Part shown: one piece after another, positions 60,201-64,000 of the stretch
Layout: each line of letters begins with the position of its first letter
How positions within the stretch are numbered: the first letter of the stretch is position 1
Assembly (NCBI GenBank): GCA_028023455.1
Contig: JAQFVV010000013.1
Coordinates: 5,088,001 to 5,152,000 of the forward strand
DNA length: 64,000 nucleotides
Source of the DNA: Epiperipatus broadwayi
Taxonomy: Eukaryota > Onychophora > Udeonychophora > Euonychophora > Peripatidae
Direction: 5' to 3'
Program-made: the position numbers and the translations under genes
Notes under the pieces: generated by a model
What the model saw: only the letters and a program-made list of their open reading frames with translations
Database searches by the model: none
Told to the model about the DNA's origin: nothing

Positions 60201-61930
60201 TTGTAAGACTTTTTGTAAAAGCATGCTACTTATTTCCATTTTCCTTGTCCGGACAAATACCTATCAACGGTCGGATCAAGCCACGAACGCCGTAGGAAAC
60301 ATGACCAAGGAACCAGGACGGTAATCATATCTCTCCTCCATTGAACTATTTACTTTCTACCCTTTTGTCATACCTTTCTTAATTGAATTATATTATGAAT
60401 TGTTTTATTTAATGATATTTGTAATGTAACCATTTTTATTAGACTAGTCTTAAATATATATATGTGTGATCATCTATCTATATTTAACCTTTTTTCCTTT
60501 GCTATTCTTCATTACTAACATGTGTAAATATTTTGTATTCCATTGCGGTTAAGTTTAAAAGTTAATTTTTTTTCATTTAAAATCTCCTTCCAATTTTATT
60601 TATGTTTCTAAATTCCATACGAGTAAGTTTCCTTTGTTTGCCAACTTGATCTCCTCGATGACGCCTCTTTTGTCCGCCAGTAGCTTATTACGTATATCTG
60701 ATTTAGCTATTTACGTTTTAAATAATTTTTAAACTGCCTTTTTAGTGCAAAGCAATTAGAAAATGCTTTGCAAAAGATTTTTATTACTATACTTTATCGA
60801 GGAGATTCGAGTTGACAATTTTAATAAAATTGGGAAGAAAAGATTTAGACTGCAAACATATTAATCTGTTTTTATTGTCTAATTAGTTTTCATTAATTTA
60901 GGGGAATAGCGGAGGCCATTAAATCATTATTCATATTTTAAAGTTGTTAATTAAATATATTATTTAACTAAAAAGCTTGAGTTTCCTAATTTTATCATAA
61001 TGCTTTATTTTTACTTTTCAATGATCCAGGCACGCAAACCACATTTTTCATAGTACTTTTATGCACCTTTAACTATTTAGCTCCGTAGGTGTTCCCACCC
61101 ATGTCTCTACCGCTGAGGCTAAGCTTGGCCGGTTGAAAAATAATTTATGTATGGCTCAGATAATGTTGTTGGTTCATAATTAGCCTCGAGAACAGGCAAA
61201 TAGGGAGGAGGTCATAGTATTCTTGATTTAATATCTCACGTATGGGTGGCCTCAAGATACTTTCGCTTAGTATTCGAACTGGGTTAAACCAACATACATC
61301 ATCTGACTGTCACAGTACATAATATTTTTTTTTTTCAAATTATTTTAAAATATTATTTTCATTAATACAAACAGAAATATAAATTATAATAATAATGTAT
61401 ACTTACCTGAATCACACATTCTAGCAATCCAGTAATATTTAAGCAATATTCCATCAAATCAAATAAAAAAGAAATATTTTCAACTAAAGGTAAATAATTG
61501 GAATTTCCAGTAGCAAAACTATTCAATTGTTCAACAACAGTTAGCGCACAAGTGGACGTGACAACATGCTGATCAAAATAAGAAAGTGTTTGAAATTTTT
61601 GAAAAATACTGTCAAAATTAATAACAATATCTCCTTTGCTATGTTTTTTAATCTTTCCACCTTCAACACTATCCAAACTACTTTTTTTACTGAACATTTT
61701 TAAAATCTCTTTGGTAATCTTTTTGATTGTATGCCTTGCTTCATCACGAGCTTTTCCAACCCCATAAAGTAGAATGTGCCGTTGATTGCAGTCATGATTT
61801 GAACTATCATCTATAGGGAGAGGAAAGTGTAATGTATATAGTAATTCCCTAGATGGTTTATTAGTAGGCTGAGATTCTGGGAGTTGAATGCTTGCTGGTG
61901 CAGCATCACTTTTTTCAGATTTGACGGAAT
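12140..61930 (-). CDS. MED12: Mediator complex subunit 12, central part (12 internal exons; gene runs off both ends)
   Basis: This is the central part of Mediator subunit 12, which with cyclin C, CDK8 and MED13 forms the nuclear kinase module regulating RNA polymerase II transcription. The join, in transcript order, is 61930-61407, 59104-58941, 57054-56946, 56851-56721, 44806-44696, 43084-42943, 32494-32365, 32219-32004, 20404-20281, 14022-13848, 13523-13419 and 12220-12140. The exons total 2012 bp, that is 2 bases plus 670 codons, with no stop and with phases that match at every junction. The order and wording follow animal MED12, for example [57 protein letters not shown] and NLDQWT. The N-terminal CDK8-activating segment and the C-terminal PQL region lie outside the window. 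The gene looks intact and under constraint. Confidence 0.96.
13419..13523 (-). CDS. MED12: MED12 exon (35 codons)
   Basis: The exon is 105 bp, phase 0 to phase 0, with acceptor tttttag and donor gtaatc. It encodes [20 protein letters not shown] then [15 protein letters not shown], matching the AQRLMQLICYPH...RIKRILQ block of other MED12 proteins. Confidence 0.96.
13848..14022 (-). CDS. MED12: MED12 exon (58 codons)
   Basis: The exon is 175 bp, with acceptor tttgtag and donor gtgcag, leaving in phase 0. A Pro/Gly-rich start ([15 protein letters not shown]) is followed by [30 protein letters not shown] and [12 protein letters not shown]. The QEWV.ERCL core is conserved in MED12. Its 5' half is much more GC-rich than anything around it. 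Confidence 0.95.
14023..16400. other. MED12 intron, no gene seen
   Basis: Very AT-rich sequence with poly-A/T runs. No coding, RNA or terminal-repeat signal that I can support. Confidence 0.55.
16464..16507 (-). ncRNA. Degenerate hammerhead-type motif (Penelope/retrozyme architecture)
   Basis: On the minus strand, stem I CGCC (16507-16504) pairs with GGCG (16467-16464). The core position holds ATGAAAA. Stem II is GGGAC/GTCCC with an 8-nt loop. GAA is at 16477-16475, then the palindromic stem III AGCGCT (16474-16469) and T17. The stems and GAA are all in the right order and spacing. The CUGANGA core has two substitutions (C3 to A, G8 to A), so it is probably inactive. Confidence 0.6.
16510..19260. 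other. MED12 intron, no gene seen
   Basis: The part from about 16540 to 18000 has fewer homopolymer runs than its surroundings and may be an unrecognised inserted element. A TATA-like string (ATATATAAAAGATATAAA) lies at about 16620. I found no coding domain or terminal repeats. Confidence 0.4.
19321..19507. repeat. Foldback repeat (family of the 34.5-kb element)
   Basis: Arms 19321-19402 and 19426-19507 are near-perfect inverted repeats around a 23-bp centre. The arm contains GTGCCACTCAGTGCAAGCC and ATCAATGGATGCCAGAA, both also present at 34520-34570 and in inverted form at 35050-35100. The centre keeps CTCATCCAATATCCCC, which abuts the hammerhead in the related 34.5-kb copy, but the ribozyme itself is absent here. 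Confidence 0.85.
20281..20404 (-). CDS. MED12: MED12 exon (variable acidic linker, 41 codons)
   Basis: The exon is 124 bp, with acceptor tttatag and donor gtaagc, leaving in phase 2. It encodes [20 protein letters not shown] then [20 protein letters not shown] and IG. Only the GDA start aligns readily with other animals. The rest corresponds to a region that is acidic and variable in them. Splice sites, phase on both sides and uninterrupted frame support it, but with less protein conservation than its neighbours. Confidence 0.88.
21235..22180 (+). mobile_element. mariner-type transposase relic
   Basis: Fragments in changing frames follow the mariner order. [20 protein letters not shown] lies near 21243, then [18 protein letters not shown] and [16 protein letters not shown] stands at the place of the first catalytic aspartate motif. 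[12 protein letters not shown] follows, and at the end of the reading come SPDLAP-like and FPRFK-like remnants near 21985-22030. Many stops are present. I saw no terminal inverted repeats. Confidence 0.75.
22340..24070 (+). pseudogene. LINE reverse transcriptase relic
   Basis: The remnant is heavily frameshifted but collinear. It holds [20 protein letters not shown], a GAVLYND-like block, [20 protein letters not shown] with LPVVDK (fingers), an [16 protein letters not shown] palm block, LAPTRFSIF-like spacing, [17 protein letters not shown] (YADD position), then KIPF and MARSSKQ/IKWQDH-like C-terminal pieces. The family is non-LTR, close to the type often annotated as craniofacial-development-like RT. 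It is non-functional. Confidence 0.78.
24071..25100. other. MED12 intron, no gene seen
   Basis: AT-rich sequence with CA and TA microsatellites near 24640-24670. No feature I can support. Confidence 0.5.
25552..27777 (+). repeat. Solo LTR nested in the hAT element
   Basis: It begins TGTAACGA and ends TCGTTACA, an 8-bp perfect terminal inversion with the TG...CA form of LTRs. It is flanked by ATAT on both sides (25548-25551 and 27778-27781), a 4-bp duplication as for Ty3/gypsy, though weak evidence in TA-rich DNA. A TATA-like CATATATAAACG lies at about 26626. No pol or gag is present. It shares no obvious sequence with the LTRs at 2218 and 7029. Confidence 0.75.
28585..28692 (+). pseudogene. 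hAT transposase N-terminal fragment
   Basis: A 36-codon open stretch reads [20 protein letters not shown] then [17 protein letters not shown] basic KRK..KK run followed by a short LHKFLKV-type motif is how many ZMYM1-like hAT transposases begin. It stops after about 36 residues, and no zinc finger or catalytic RNase H fold follows. It lies inside the terminal repeats, about 140 bp from the right end. Confidence 0.6.
29181..29374. repeat. Near-perfect 91-bp inverted repeat (hairpin/MITE)
   Basis: Arms 29181-29271 and 29284-29374 differ at a single position by my reading, around a 12-nt loop. Transcribed in either direction it would form a long duplex. The string TAAAAATGTATAA occurs on both sides (about 29135 and 29374), possibly a duplicated target. 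I see no matching copy elsewhere in the window. Confidence 0.9.
29758..29887. repeat. 65-bp tandem duplication
   Basis: The string TTACAACTTAATACA and what follows (GTGAAGGCAATTGGTC, AACTCTTCATTAA) is repeated with a 65-bp offset and few changes. It lies just after the hairpin element and has no coding potential. Confidence 0.85.
29888..31960. other. MED12 intron, no gene seen
   Basis: AT-rich. Short open frames near 30608 and 30798 lack any recognisable domain and have the composition of their surroundings. Confidence 0.5.
32004..32219 (-). CDS. MED12: MED12 exon (71 codons)
   Basis: The exon is 216 bp, with acceptor ttgacag and donor gtagga, running from phase 1 to phase 1. It encodes [39 protein letters not shown], then [20 protein letters not shown] and [11 protein letters not shown]. 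The EPGARLTC and SCDRHLL..A..N motifs are hallmarks of MED12. The short Ser/Thr-rich linker in between is variable. Confidence 0.97.
32365..32494 (-). CDS. MED12: MED12 exon (43 codons)
   Basis: The exon is 130 bp, with acceptor ttattctag and donor gtaata, leaving in phase 1. It encodes [20 protein letters not shown] then [20 protein letters not shown] and CPS. This matches the [20 protein letters not shown]-type block. The adjacent downstream intron is only 145 bp. Confidence 0.97.
32545..33827 (+). mobile_element. Full-length mariner element with decayed transposase
   Basis: Inverted ends TGAGGTGTAACAATTTAATT (left) and CAAGATGTAACAATTTAATT (right, inverted) are each bordered by TA, the Tc1/mariner target duplication. 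The length of 1283 bp is normal for mariner. The plus-strand frame starts near 32737 ([16 protein letters not shown]). It continues with [50 protein letters not shown] and [11 protein letters not shown], whose last aspartate fits the D34D signature, and ends near QRDYFEGNS. Stops and frameshifts inactivate it. It inserted about 50 bp from a MED12 exon. Confidence 0.92.
34497..35200. repeat. Foldback/Penelope-type repeat with a hammerhead motif
   Basis: A minus-oriented copy (34497 to about 34935) faces a partial inverted pair (34940-35200). Both contain GCCA.TCAAAGCAAGACAGAG and ATCAATGGATGCCAGAAG. The outer sequence TTAAACATCACATGATCACT at 34896 returns inverted at about 35155-35180. Only the left copy retains the segment beyond the hammerhead. 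The family also includes 19321-19507. Confidence 0.78.
34607..34646 (-). ncRNA. Hammerhead-type motif, nearly complete
   Basis: On the minus strand, stem I CCTCA (34646-34642) pairs with TGGGG (34611-34607, one G.U). The core reads TTGATGA (34641-34635), one change from CUGAUGA. Stem II is GGC-CGCAA-GCC with an A.A neighbour. GAA is at 34621-34619, the palindromic stem III ACTAGT at 34618-34613 and T17 at 34612. Cleavage would fall between 34612 and 34611. The C3 to U change would be expected to lower activity. Confidence 0.7.
35210..36230. other. MED12 intron, no gene seen
   Basis: Low-complexity A/T tracts. No coding or structured feature that I can support. Confidence 0.5.
36242..36442 (+). 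CDS. Unassigned open frame, possible 3' exon of an unknown gene or element
   Basis: The frame has no ATG at its start and is preceded by a good acceptor-like tract (TTTCTTTCTTCAG at 36228-36240). It encodes a basic, Gln-rich then acidic tail: [20 protein letters not shown], then [15 protein letters not shown] and a DDDD end. The stop is followed within about 40 bp by AATAAAG and AATAAAA poly-A-signal-like strings. Codon use looks more protein-like than the surrounding intron. I do not recognise the family. It could be the end of a retroelement ORF or chance. Confidence 0.3.
   Translation, partial: FFLSLHVVPVKKKSTHQQTQTQNRIQTQVVQTEFKPNSRAQIKSMDDIYRRYMTMRQGTSSTDDDD
38335..38353. repeat. GAT microsatellite
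   Basis: A run of about six TGA/GAT trinucleotides. Confidence 0.8.
40364..40371 (-). promoter_or_regulatory. TATA-like box, minus strand
   Basis: On the minus strand GTATAAATAGGGCC is followed by an AG-rich run and a short open frame (40391-40134, no known domain) that ends near an AG|GTAACC donor-like site. The arrangement resembles an LTR promoter and leader. It is weak evidence on its own. Confidence 0.35.
42361..42405 (-). ncRNA. Degenerate hammerhead-type motif, left arm
   Basis: On the minus strand, CAACAC (stem I) is followed by ATGAAGA in the core position, a GAG...CTC stem II, AA in place of GAA, the palindromic AACGTT (42370-42365) and GTG. It shares the layout of the motif in the opposite arm. 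C3 and G12 are changed, so it is presumably inactive. Confidence 0.5.
42511..42553 (+). ncRNA. Hammerhead-type motif, right arm
   Basis: Stem I ACAC (42511-42514) pairs with GTGT (42550-42553). CTGAAGA (42515-42521) fits the CUGANGA core. Stem II is GAG/CTC with a long A/T loop, and GAA is at 42542-42544. Stem III AACTT looks like a shortened AACGTT palindrome. It is the best preserved ribozyme core of this family, but the cleavage side is damaged. Confidence 0.58.
42943..43084 (-). CDS. MED12: MED12 exon (47 codons)
   Basis: The exon is 142 bp, with acceptor ttttcag and donor gtaagt, leaving in phase 0. It encodes [20 protein letters not shown], then [20 protein letters not shown], then DVLTQVD. 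The cysteine-rich LKALCCSSN block is nearly invariant in animals. Confidence 0.97.
43385..43620. mobile_element. TTAA-flanked foldback MITE (piggyBac-type target)
   Basis: The ends TGTGTGGAGTTATCC and GGATAACTCCACACA are inverted, and the inversion extends with some mismatches through both arms to a centre near 43505-43520. TTAA lies immediately outside each end (43381-43384 and 43621-43624), the piggyBac target duplication. It is 236 bp with no coding sequence. It sits in the 1.6-kb intron between two MED12 exons. Confidence 0.83.
44696..44806 (-). CDS. MED12: MED12 exon (37 codons)
   Basis: The exon is 111 bp. Its first base completes the split lysine codon and it leaves in phase 2 at a gtgggt donor. 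The acceptor is atctaag. The product is [20 protein letters not shown] followed by [17 protein letters not shown]. The RYS.V.NA..HVC.G.DPDR pattern is diagnostic for MED12, while the first dozen residues are variable between animals. Confidence 0.95.
44807..46840. other. MED12 intron, no gene seen
   Basis: AT-rich sequence. Small open frames (for example 44848-45069 minus, 45626-45826 plus) show no domain or conservation signal. Confidence 0.5.
47900..48770. other. Insertion within the LINE relic
   Basis: This segment separates two collinear LINE blocks. Around 48235-48420 it has more complex sequence (GAGCACTTTTGGGGGTGCAG) unlike the surrounding intron, perhaps a short interspersed element. 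No A/B box or tail could be confirmed. Confidence 0.35.
49500..51200. other. Sequence between LINE blocks, unidentified
   Basis: It lies between the RT linker block and the RT fingers of the LINE relic, so it is either an insertion or decayed beyond recognition. TA microsatellites occur near 50193 and 50606. Confidence 0.4.
52230..52640 (+). repeat. Diverged third copy of the hammerhead repeat of 599-1370, opposite strand
   Basis: On the plus strand the order of landmarks matches the inverted 408-bp unit. These are GTGTCAAAGTTGTGAGGGAA and a following GTTTGACA, then AGATATATATAAGAGATTG, GGTCTGGGTCAA, the hammerhead, GTTTATGATTACATCCACAAAG, and finally GGATAATCTCTAGTC re-entering the next unit. 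Divergence is much higher than between the two copies at 599-1370, so this is an older insertion of the same family. Confidence 0.72.
52400..52454 (+). ncRNA. Decayed hammerhead ribozyme of the retrozyme-like family
   Basis: Outer stem I GGTC/GATC and inner TCAA/TTGG still pair (with G.U). The core reads ATGATGA (52412-52418) in place of CTGATGA, and GAA is at 52434-52436. The stem III region is ATGTGCAT, an expanded form of ATGCAT, followed by C. Stem II no longer pairs. The motif is recognisable by alignment to the intact copies and is expected to be inactive. Confidence 0.68.
53690..54290. repeat. Foldback of the 41.9-kb family with a hammerhead remnant
   Basis: The left arm (TTATTCAACTGATATTAAT near 53820) and right arm (TACTAAAAGTTGAATGCAT near 54145) are inverted, as are the outer ends (the right end AAATCTTCAGGTAATC near 54260). 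At 53895-53855 on the minus strand CAACAC is followed by TTGATGA, then a GAGAATAATG stretch matching the 42.5-kb ribozyme. GAA and stem III are lost. Confidence 0.68.
54300..55930. other. MED12 intron, possible LINE debris
   Basis: AT-rich. The stretch 55100-55260 on the plus strand faintly resembles an RT linker (IHKDEIG, then a TLLNKRFKK-like string) but is too degraded to call. No gene seen. Confidence 0.3.
55940..56290. repeat. Short foldback of the 41.9-kb family
   Basis: ATTACCTGAAGGTTTGTGAC at about 55951 matches the outer end of the family. TATACTGAACTATTTCACATCATCTAATT returns inverted near 56230-56270 in the form AATTTCAACAAGATGATGAA. The ribozyme core is not recognisable in this copy. 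Confidence 0.6.
56721..56851 (-). CDS. MED12: MED12 exon (43 codons)
   Basis: The exon is 131 bp, with acceptor aatacag and donor gtaagt, leaving in phase 2. It encodes [20 protein letters not shown] then [20 protein letters not shown] and ends NNPK across the splice. It aligns with the FGELFSDFCSKVKNTIYCN-type block of other animals. The next intron is about 11.9 kb and holds a LINE, a retrozyme-like repeat and two foldbacks. Confidence 0.96.
56946..57054 (-). CDS. MED12: MED12 exon (36 codons)
   Basis: The exon is 109 bp, with acceptor ttttag and donor gtattt. The first base completes the glycine codon split with the previous exon. It encodes [20 protein letters not shown] then [16 protein letters not shown], one of the most conserved MED12 blocks. 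The following intron is only 94 bp, the smallest in the window. Confidence 0.97.
57420..58110 (+). pseudogene. LINE RT C-terminal fragment
   Basis: The degraded sequence [18 protein letters not shown], then [17 protein letters not shown] and an [23 protein letters not shown] block, fits the end of a non-LTR RT (the ...YLGS... then LYGSETW...RL.A.EM region). It lies between two MED12 exons in a 1.9-kb intron and is non-functional. Confidence 0.55.
58194..58212. repeat. TG microsatellite
   Basis: A short GTGTGTGTGTATGTGT run. Confidence 0.8.
58941..59104 (-). CDS. MED12: MED12 exon (54 codons)
   Basis: The exon is 164 bp, entering in phase 0 and leaving in phase 2. The acceptor is ccctctag and the donor gtaaat. 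The product begins [18 protein letters not shown] and continues [37 protein letters not shown]. This matches the helical segment of animal MED12 directly after the FDLMEY region. It is too short for an ATG-based ORF scan, so homology and splice sites carry the call. Confidence 0.96.
59820..61320. other. Unclassified insertion in a MED12 intron
   Basis: This block is richer in GC-bearing words than the intron on either side (for example CGGTCGGATCAAGCCACGAA near 60270 and CCGCTGAGGCTAAGC near 61110). It has a TATA-like GGGTATAAATAAAA at about 59897. An inverted pair is present (AACTTGATCTCCTCGAT near 60640, inverted near 60800). No protein domain and no clean termini were found. It may be a solo LTR or a composite of repeats. 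Confidence 0.35.
61407..61930 (-). CDS. MED12: MED12 exon (first in window, 174 codons)
   Basis: This is the longest exon here, beginning in phase 2 and ending in phase 0. The acceptor reads ttatattag and the donor gtaagt. It encodes a poorly conserved Ser/Pro-rich start ([16 protein letters not shown]), then the conserved [20 protein letters not shown] and [17 protein letters not shown]. After a basic linker come [16 protein letters not shown] and [19 protein letters not shown], ending CVIQ. In known MED12 the same order follows the LCEWAV domain. An internal ATG at 61697 could be mistaken for a start, but the frame is open upstream to the splice site and homologous there, so it is not one. 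Confidence 0.97.
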
Positions 61931-62414
61931 CTAATATAAATAAAAATATATATTACTGATTTAAAAAGAGTAGTAAAATGAATAGCTCTTTTTCTTTCCT
62001 TATCATAAAAGCATATAAAATTAAATTTAAAAGAAAATGGATTATGATAAACACTATTTTTCATTAATGTTTTATTTACTATAAAAATTGGATTTTTATA
62101 TTTTATAAATAAAAACTGTATTTATTAAGTGATATAAACATCACAATTTGTTAAGAGTTAAATAAAAAAAAAATCTCAAAAACATTAAAAAGCTTTAATA
62201 ATGGTCTTCATCAAAAAGAGCTTTGATAAAAACAAAACAAAACTGTTTTACTATTTAATTTCCATAAAGTAATTAAAATGTAGTAAGCTGCCATCTGCAC
62301 AACAAAATATAAATTAATATAAGTATAGTTTTACTTCTCACTATTATATAAACAAAAAACACATTTATAATTGTATAATAGAAAAAAAGATATAAATTAA
62401 TATTAAAGTTTATA

Positions 62415-62455
62415 GGCTTAACGTTTTCGAGGATCCATGCCTCATATTCATAGCC
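62415..62455 (-). ncRNA. Hammerhead-type motif of the Penelope-like element
   Basis: On the minus strand, stem I GGCT (62455-62452) pairs with AGCC (62418-62415). ATGAATA occupies the core. Stem II is GAGG-CATGGAT-CCTC. GAA is at 62428-62426, the palindromic AACGTT at 62425-62420 and A17 at 62419. The stem and GAA order is exactly that of Penelope hammerheads. The core carries C3 to A and G8 to U changes, so the ribozyme is probably inactive. Confidence 0.68.
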
Positions 62456-62499
62456 CTTATAAAATGTATAGTAAAATATATGCAAATATTTAAATAAGC

Positions 62500-63235
62500 T
62501 AGTGTTACGTAGCCCATTTCTTCGAGATCTCGAAGCAAGTGTCTTTTCTATTGATAGCATGGATGTTTCCATTAATGTAAAATGCCTCCTTTATTTTGTG
62601 ATCGTTTGATTCTGAGCATAATATTATGGGATTGGCAGGTGTGAAGTTGTGTCCAGATTGCTTAACATGCTCCAAAAATACAGAGGATGTGTTGCTGTTC
62701 TTCTGACCTCTGTTATAAGTGTAAAGGTGTTGAGCCAGTCTAGTATGGATTGTAGCTTTAGTTTCACCATAGTATATAGCGTGGCATCCGGCCTGATGGC
62801 AATGGAGTACACCACGTGTGGGGTGAACAATTGATCAATGTGGTCTTTAGAGTTGTTAATCAATCTATTAGAATTAGGCGGAGTACTAAATGCTATGTTA
62901 AATTTATCGGTTAATGCTTTCGTTAGTTTGTTAGATATTTTGGAAATGTAGGGGATTGTTATTCTTGGTAGATTGGTGCGGGGTACATTATTGTTTAGTG
63001 TATTATGAAATTTTGTGATTTTATTTTTAATAGCTTCAAATTTGAACCCTGCTGCTAATAGACCTTTAATATAGTTGTTTATGTTTTCTTTTTCCTGTCT
63101 GCTTCGTATTTACATAGATGAAAGTTTCTAAACAAAAATGCATTAAGGCCAGCAAATTTATGTGATGCAGGTGAGTTAGATTTAGGGTGAATGCAGCTTC
63201 GAATTTCAAATGTTTTTTGTTTACATAAATTAATA
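62500..63235 (-). pseudogene. Penelope-like RT/GIY-YIG endonuclease relic
   Basis: From 63235 down, NSPASHKFAGLNAFLFRNFH with LCKYEAD (end of RT) and INNYIKGLLAAGFKFEAIKN are followed by RTNLPRITIPYISKISNKLT, KFNIAFSTPPNSNRLINNS and HVVYSIAIRPDATLYT, which replaces the GIY..YIG core. After a frameshift comes SSVFLEHVKQSGHNFTPANP and ILCSESNDHKIKEA. The block order is that of Penelope C-termini. A stop near 63075 and frameshifts make it inactive, and YIG is degraded to YTM. Confidence 0.86.
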
Positions 63236-63239
63236 TAAC

Positions 63240-64000
63240 AAATGGAGCTATTTAAACTCCTATTCTAGTCAATTACTATGTTATATATTAAAATAATATT
63301 GATGAAATTTTTATTTCAAACATTTTTTTATTCATAAAAATTTTTAAATAAGATTTTTGAAGGCAAGTAAAAATTAAAGATCATGCTATAATTACTGTTT
63401 TTAAACTAAGATAACAAAATTAATTAACACTAAAATCAAAGATTACTACTGTCTATTGAAACAGTAAGGTCTGCTTTTCTCACCTACTTCCTACCCTCAT
63501 ACCTTAGTTTGAACCCCAATCTATCGTAGTGTGTCTGCAATACACTTATATACTGAAAATCCCGCCTAATTTTAAACCACGTGCACAATGCTCGTATTAT
63601 ATATATAACTTATTCCCAAATAAAATAAAATATTATGAATTATGTATTTGTTCACATAATTTACATTTATTTAAAAGTAGGTTATATAAGTTGTAATTGC
63701 GCACACACTATGATATGCATTTTAAAACATATCAAAATTATAAATTGTTAAAGTTATTTTGTTTGAATCTATTTACAAATATATTACCGTCGTAATAGAT
63801 TTTGATTTAAAATAAAATTCATTTAGTAAATATTCGTTTAGTAAATAGATTCAAATATTGCAATTTAAAAGTAAAATAATTTTCGTTTAATTTAATAAAA
63901 GTCATTCCAAATATTTCTTTAAAATAAATGAGGGACAATAGTTTAATTAGTTAATATTATATAAGTTTATCTAAAAACAGCAGATGTCCACTTAAAGGTT
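63240..64000. other. MED12 intron, no gene seen
   Basis: No further MED12 exon was found to the right edge. On the minus strand a TATA-like GTATATAAGTG near 63550 lies upstream of the Penelope relic, but nothing connects them. Confidence 0.5.

Larger units (their letters stand above)
62415..63235 (-). mobile_element. Penelope-like retroelement, 3' part
   Basis: The end of the RT and the GIY-YIG endonuclease region are followed at the 3' side by a hammerhead-type motif, the combination characteristic of Penelope-like elements. The 5' portion (most of the RT) is missing, so the copy is 5'-truncated. It lies in the MED12 intron upstream of the 61930 exon, in the same orientation as the gene. 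Confidence 0.83.

Noticed and set aside
61080-61300. A-box-like (TAGC.TCAGCGGTAGAG) and B-box-like (AGTTCGAATACT) strings on the minus strand
   Set aside because: They occur in the wrong order and distance for a tRNA gene or tRNA-derived SINE promoter.
61362-61697. Apparent 111-codon ORF starting with ATG, ending past the exon
   Set aside because: It is part of a MED12 exon read through its donor site at 61406 into the intron. The ATG is internal.
62649-62834. Open frame on the plus strand
   Set aside because: It is the antisense shadow of the Penelope-like relic, whose minus-strand reading matches a known family.
63480-63530. GGGGTTCAAACTAAG resembling a tRNA T arm on the minus strand
   Set aside because: No upstream A box or tail was found. 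A single box is expected by chance.

Overview
The window is a stretch of AT-rich animal nuclear DNA. I read it as arthropod: one conserved gene is split into short exons by very long introns, and the introns are packed with decayed transposons. These include a LINE whose fragments read like the jockey clade, which is typical of arthropods, plus mariner, hAT, Ty3/gypsy and Penelope-like elements. I cannot name the species. An arachnid or hemipteran would fit, but that is inference only.

The only cellular gene I can support is MED12 (Drosophila kohtalo), a subunit of the CDK8 kinase module of Mediator, on the minus strand. Twelve consecutive internal exons lie between 61930 and 12140. All have canonical AG/GT borders and compatible phases, and together they read as 670 uninterrupted codons from the centre of the protein. 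The 5' exons lie beyond base 64000. The 3' exons are not seen below 12140 and must lie beyond base 1. Introns range from 94 bp to about 12 kb.

Layout from left to right. 599-1370: a two-unit tandem repeat in which each unit carries a complete hammerhead ribozyme on the minus strand. 2218-8510: a gypsy-type LTR retrotransposon with long LTRs that has lost gag, protease and the RT catalytic core. 8871-9309: a 218-bp tandem repeat ending in a TATA box. 12140-14022: three MED12 exons. 16464: a degenerate hammerhead. 19321-19507: a foldback. 20281: a MED12 exon. 21235-24070: a mariner relic and a LINE relic. 25396-28829: a hAT element with a solo LTR nested inside it. 29181-29374: a near-perfect hairpin. 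32004-32494: two MED12 exons. 32545-33827: a full-length mariner with terminal repeats. 34497-35200: a foldback with a hammerhead. 36500-40410: an unclassified inserted segment. 41935-42725: foldbacks with hammerheads. 42943-44806: two MED12 exons around a TTAA-flanked MITE. 46850-51800: a broken jockey-type LINE. 52230-52640: a diverged third copy of the hammerhead repeat. 53690-56290: more foldbacks of the 41.9-kb family. 56721-61930: five MED12 exons. 62415-63235: the 3' part of a Penelope-like element with a hammerhead-like motif.

The most interesting pattern is the set of hammerhead motifs. At least five unrelated repeat families in this one gene share the compact architecture known from Penelope-like elements and retrozymes: stem I, CUGANGA, stem II, GAA, a palindromic 6-nt stem III, then H17. 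Two copies are intact. In one family the 5' ends of the inverted copies fall at the predicted self-cleavage site. A Penelope-like element, the presumed source of the copying machinery, lies in the same window.
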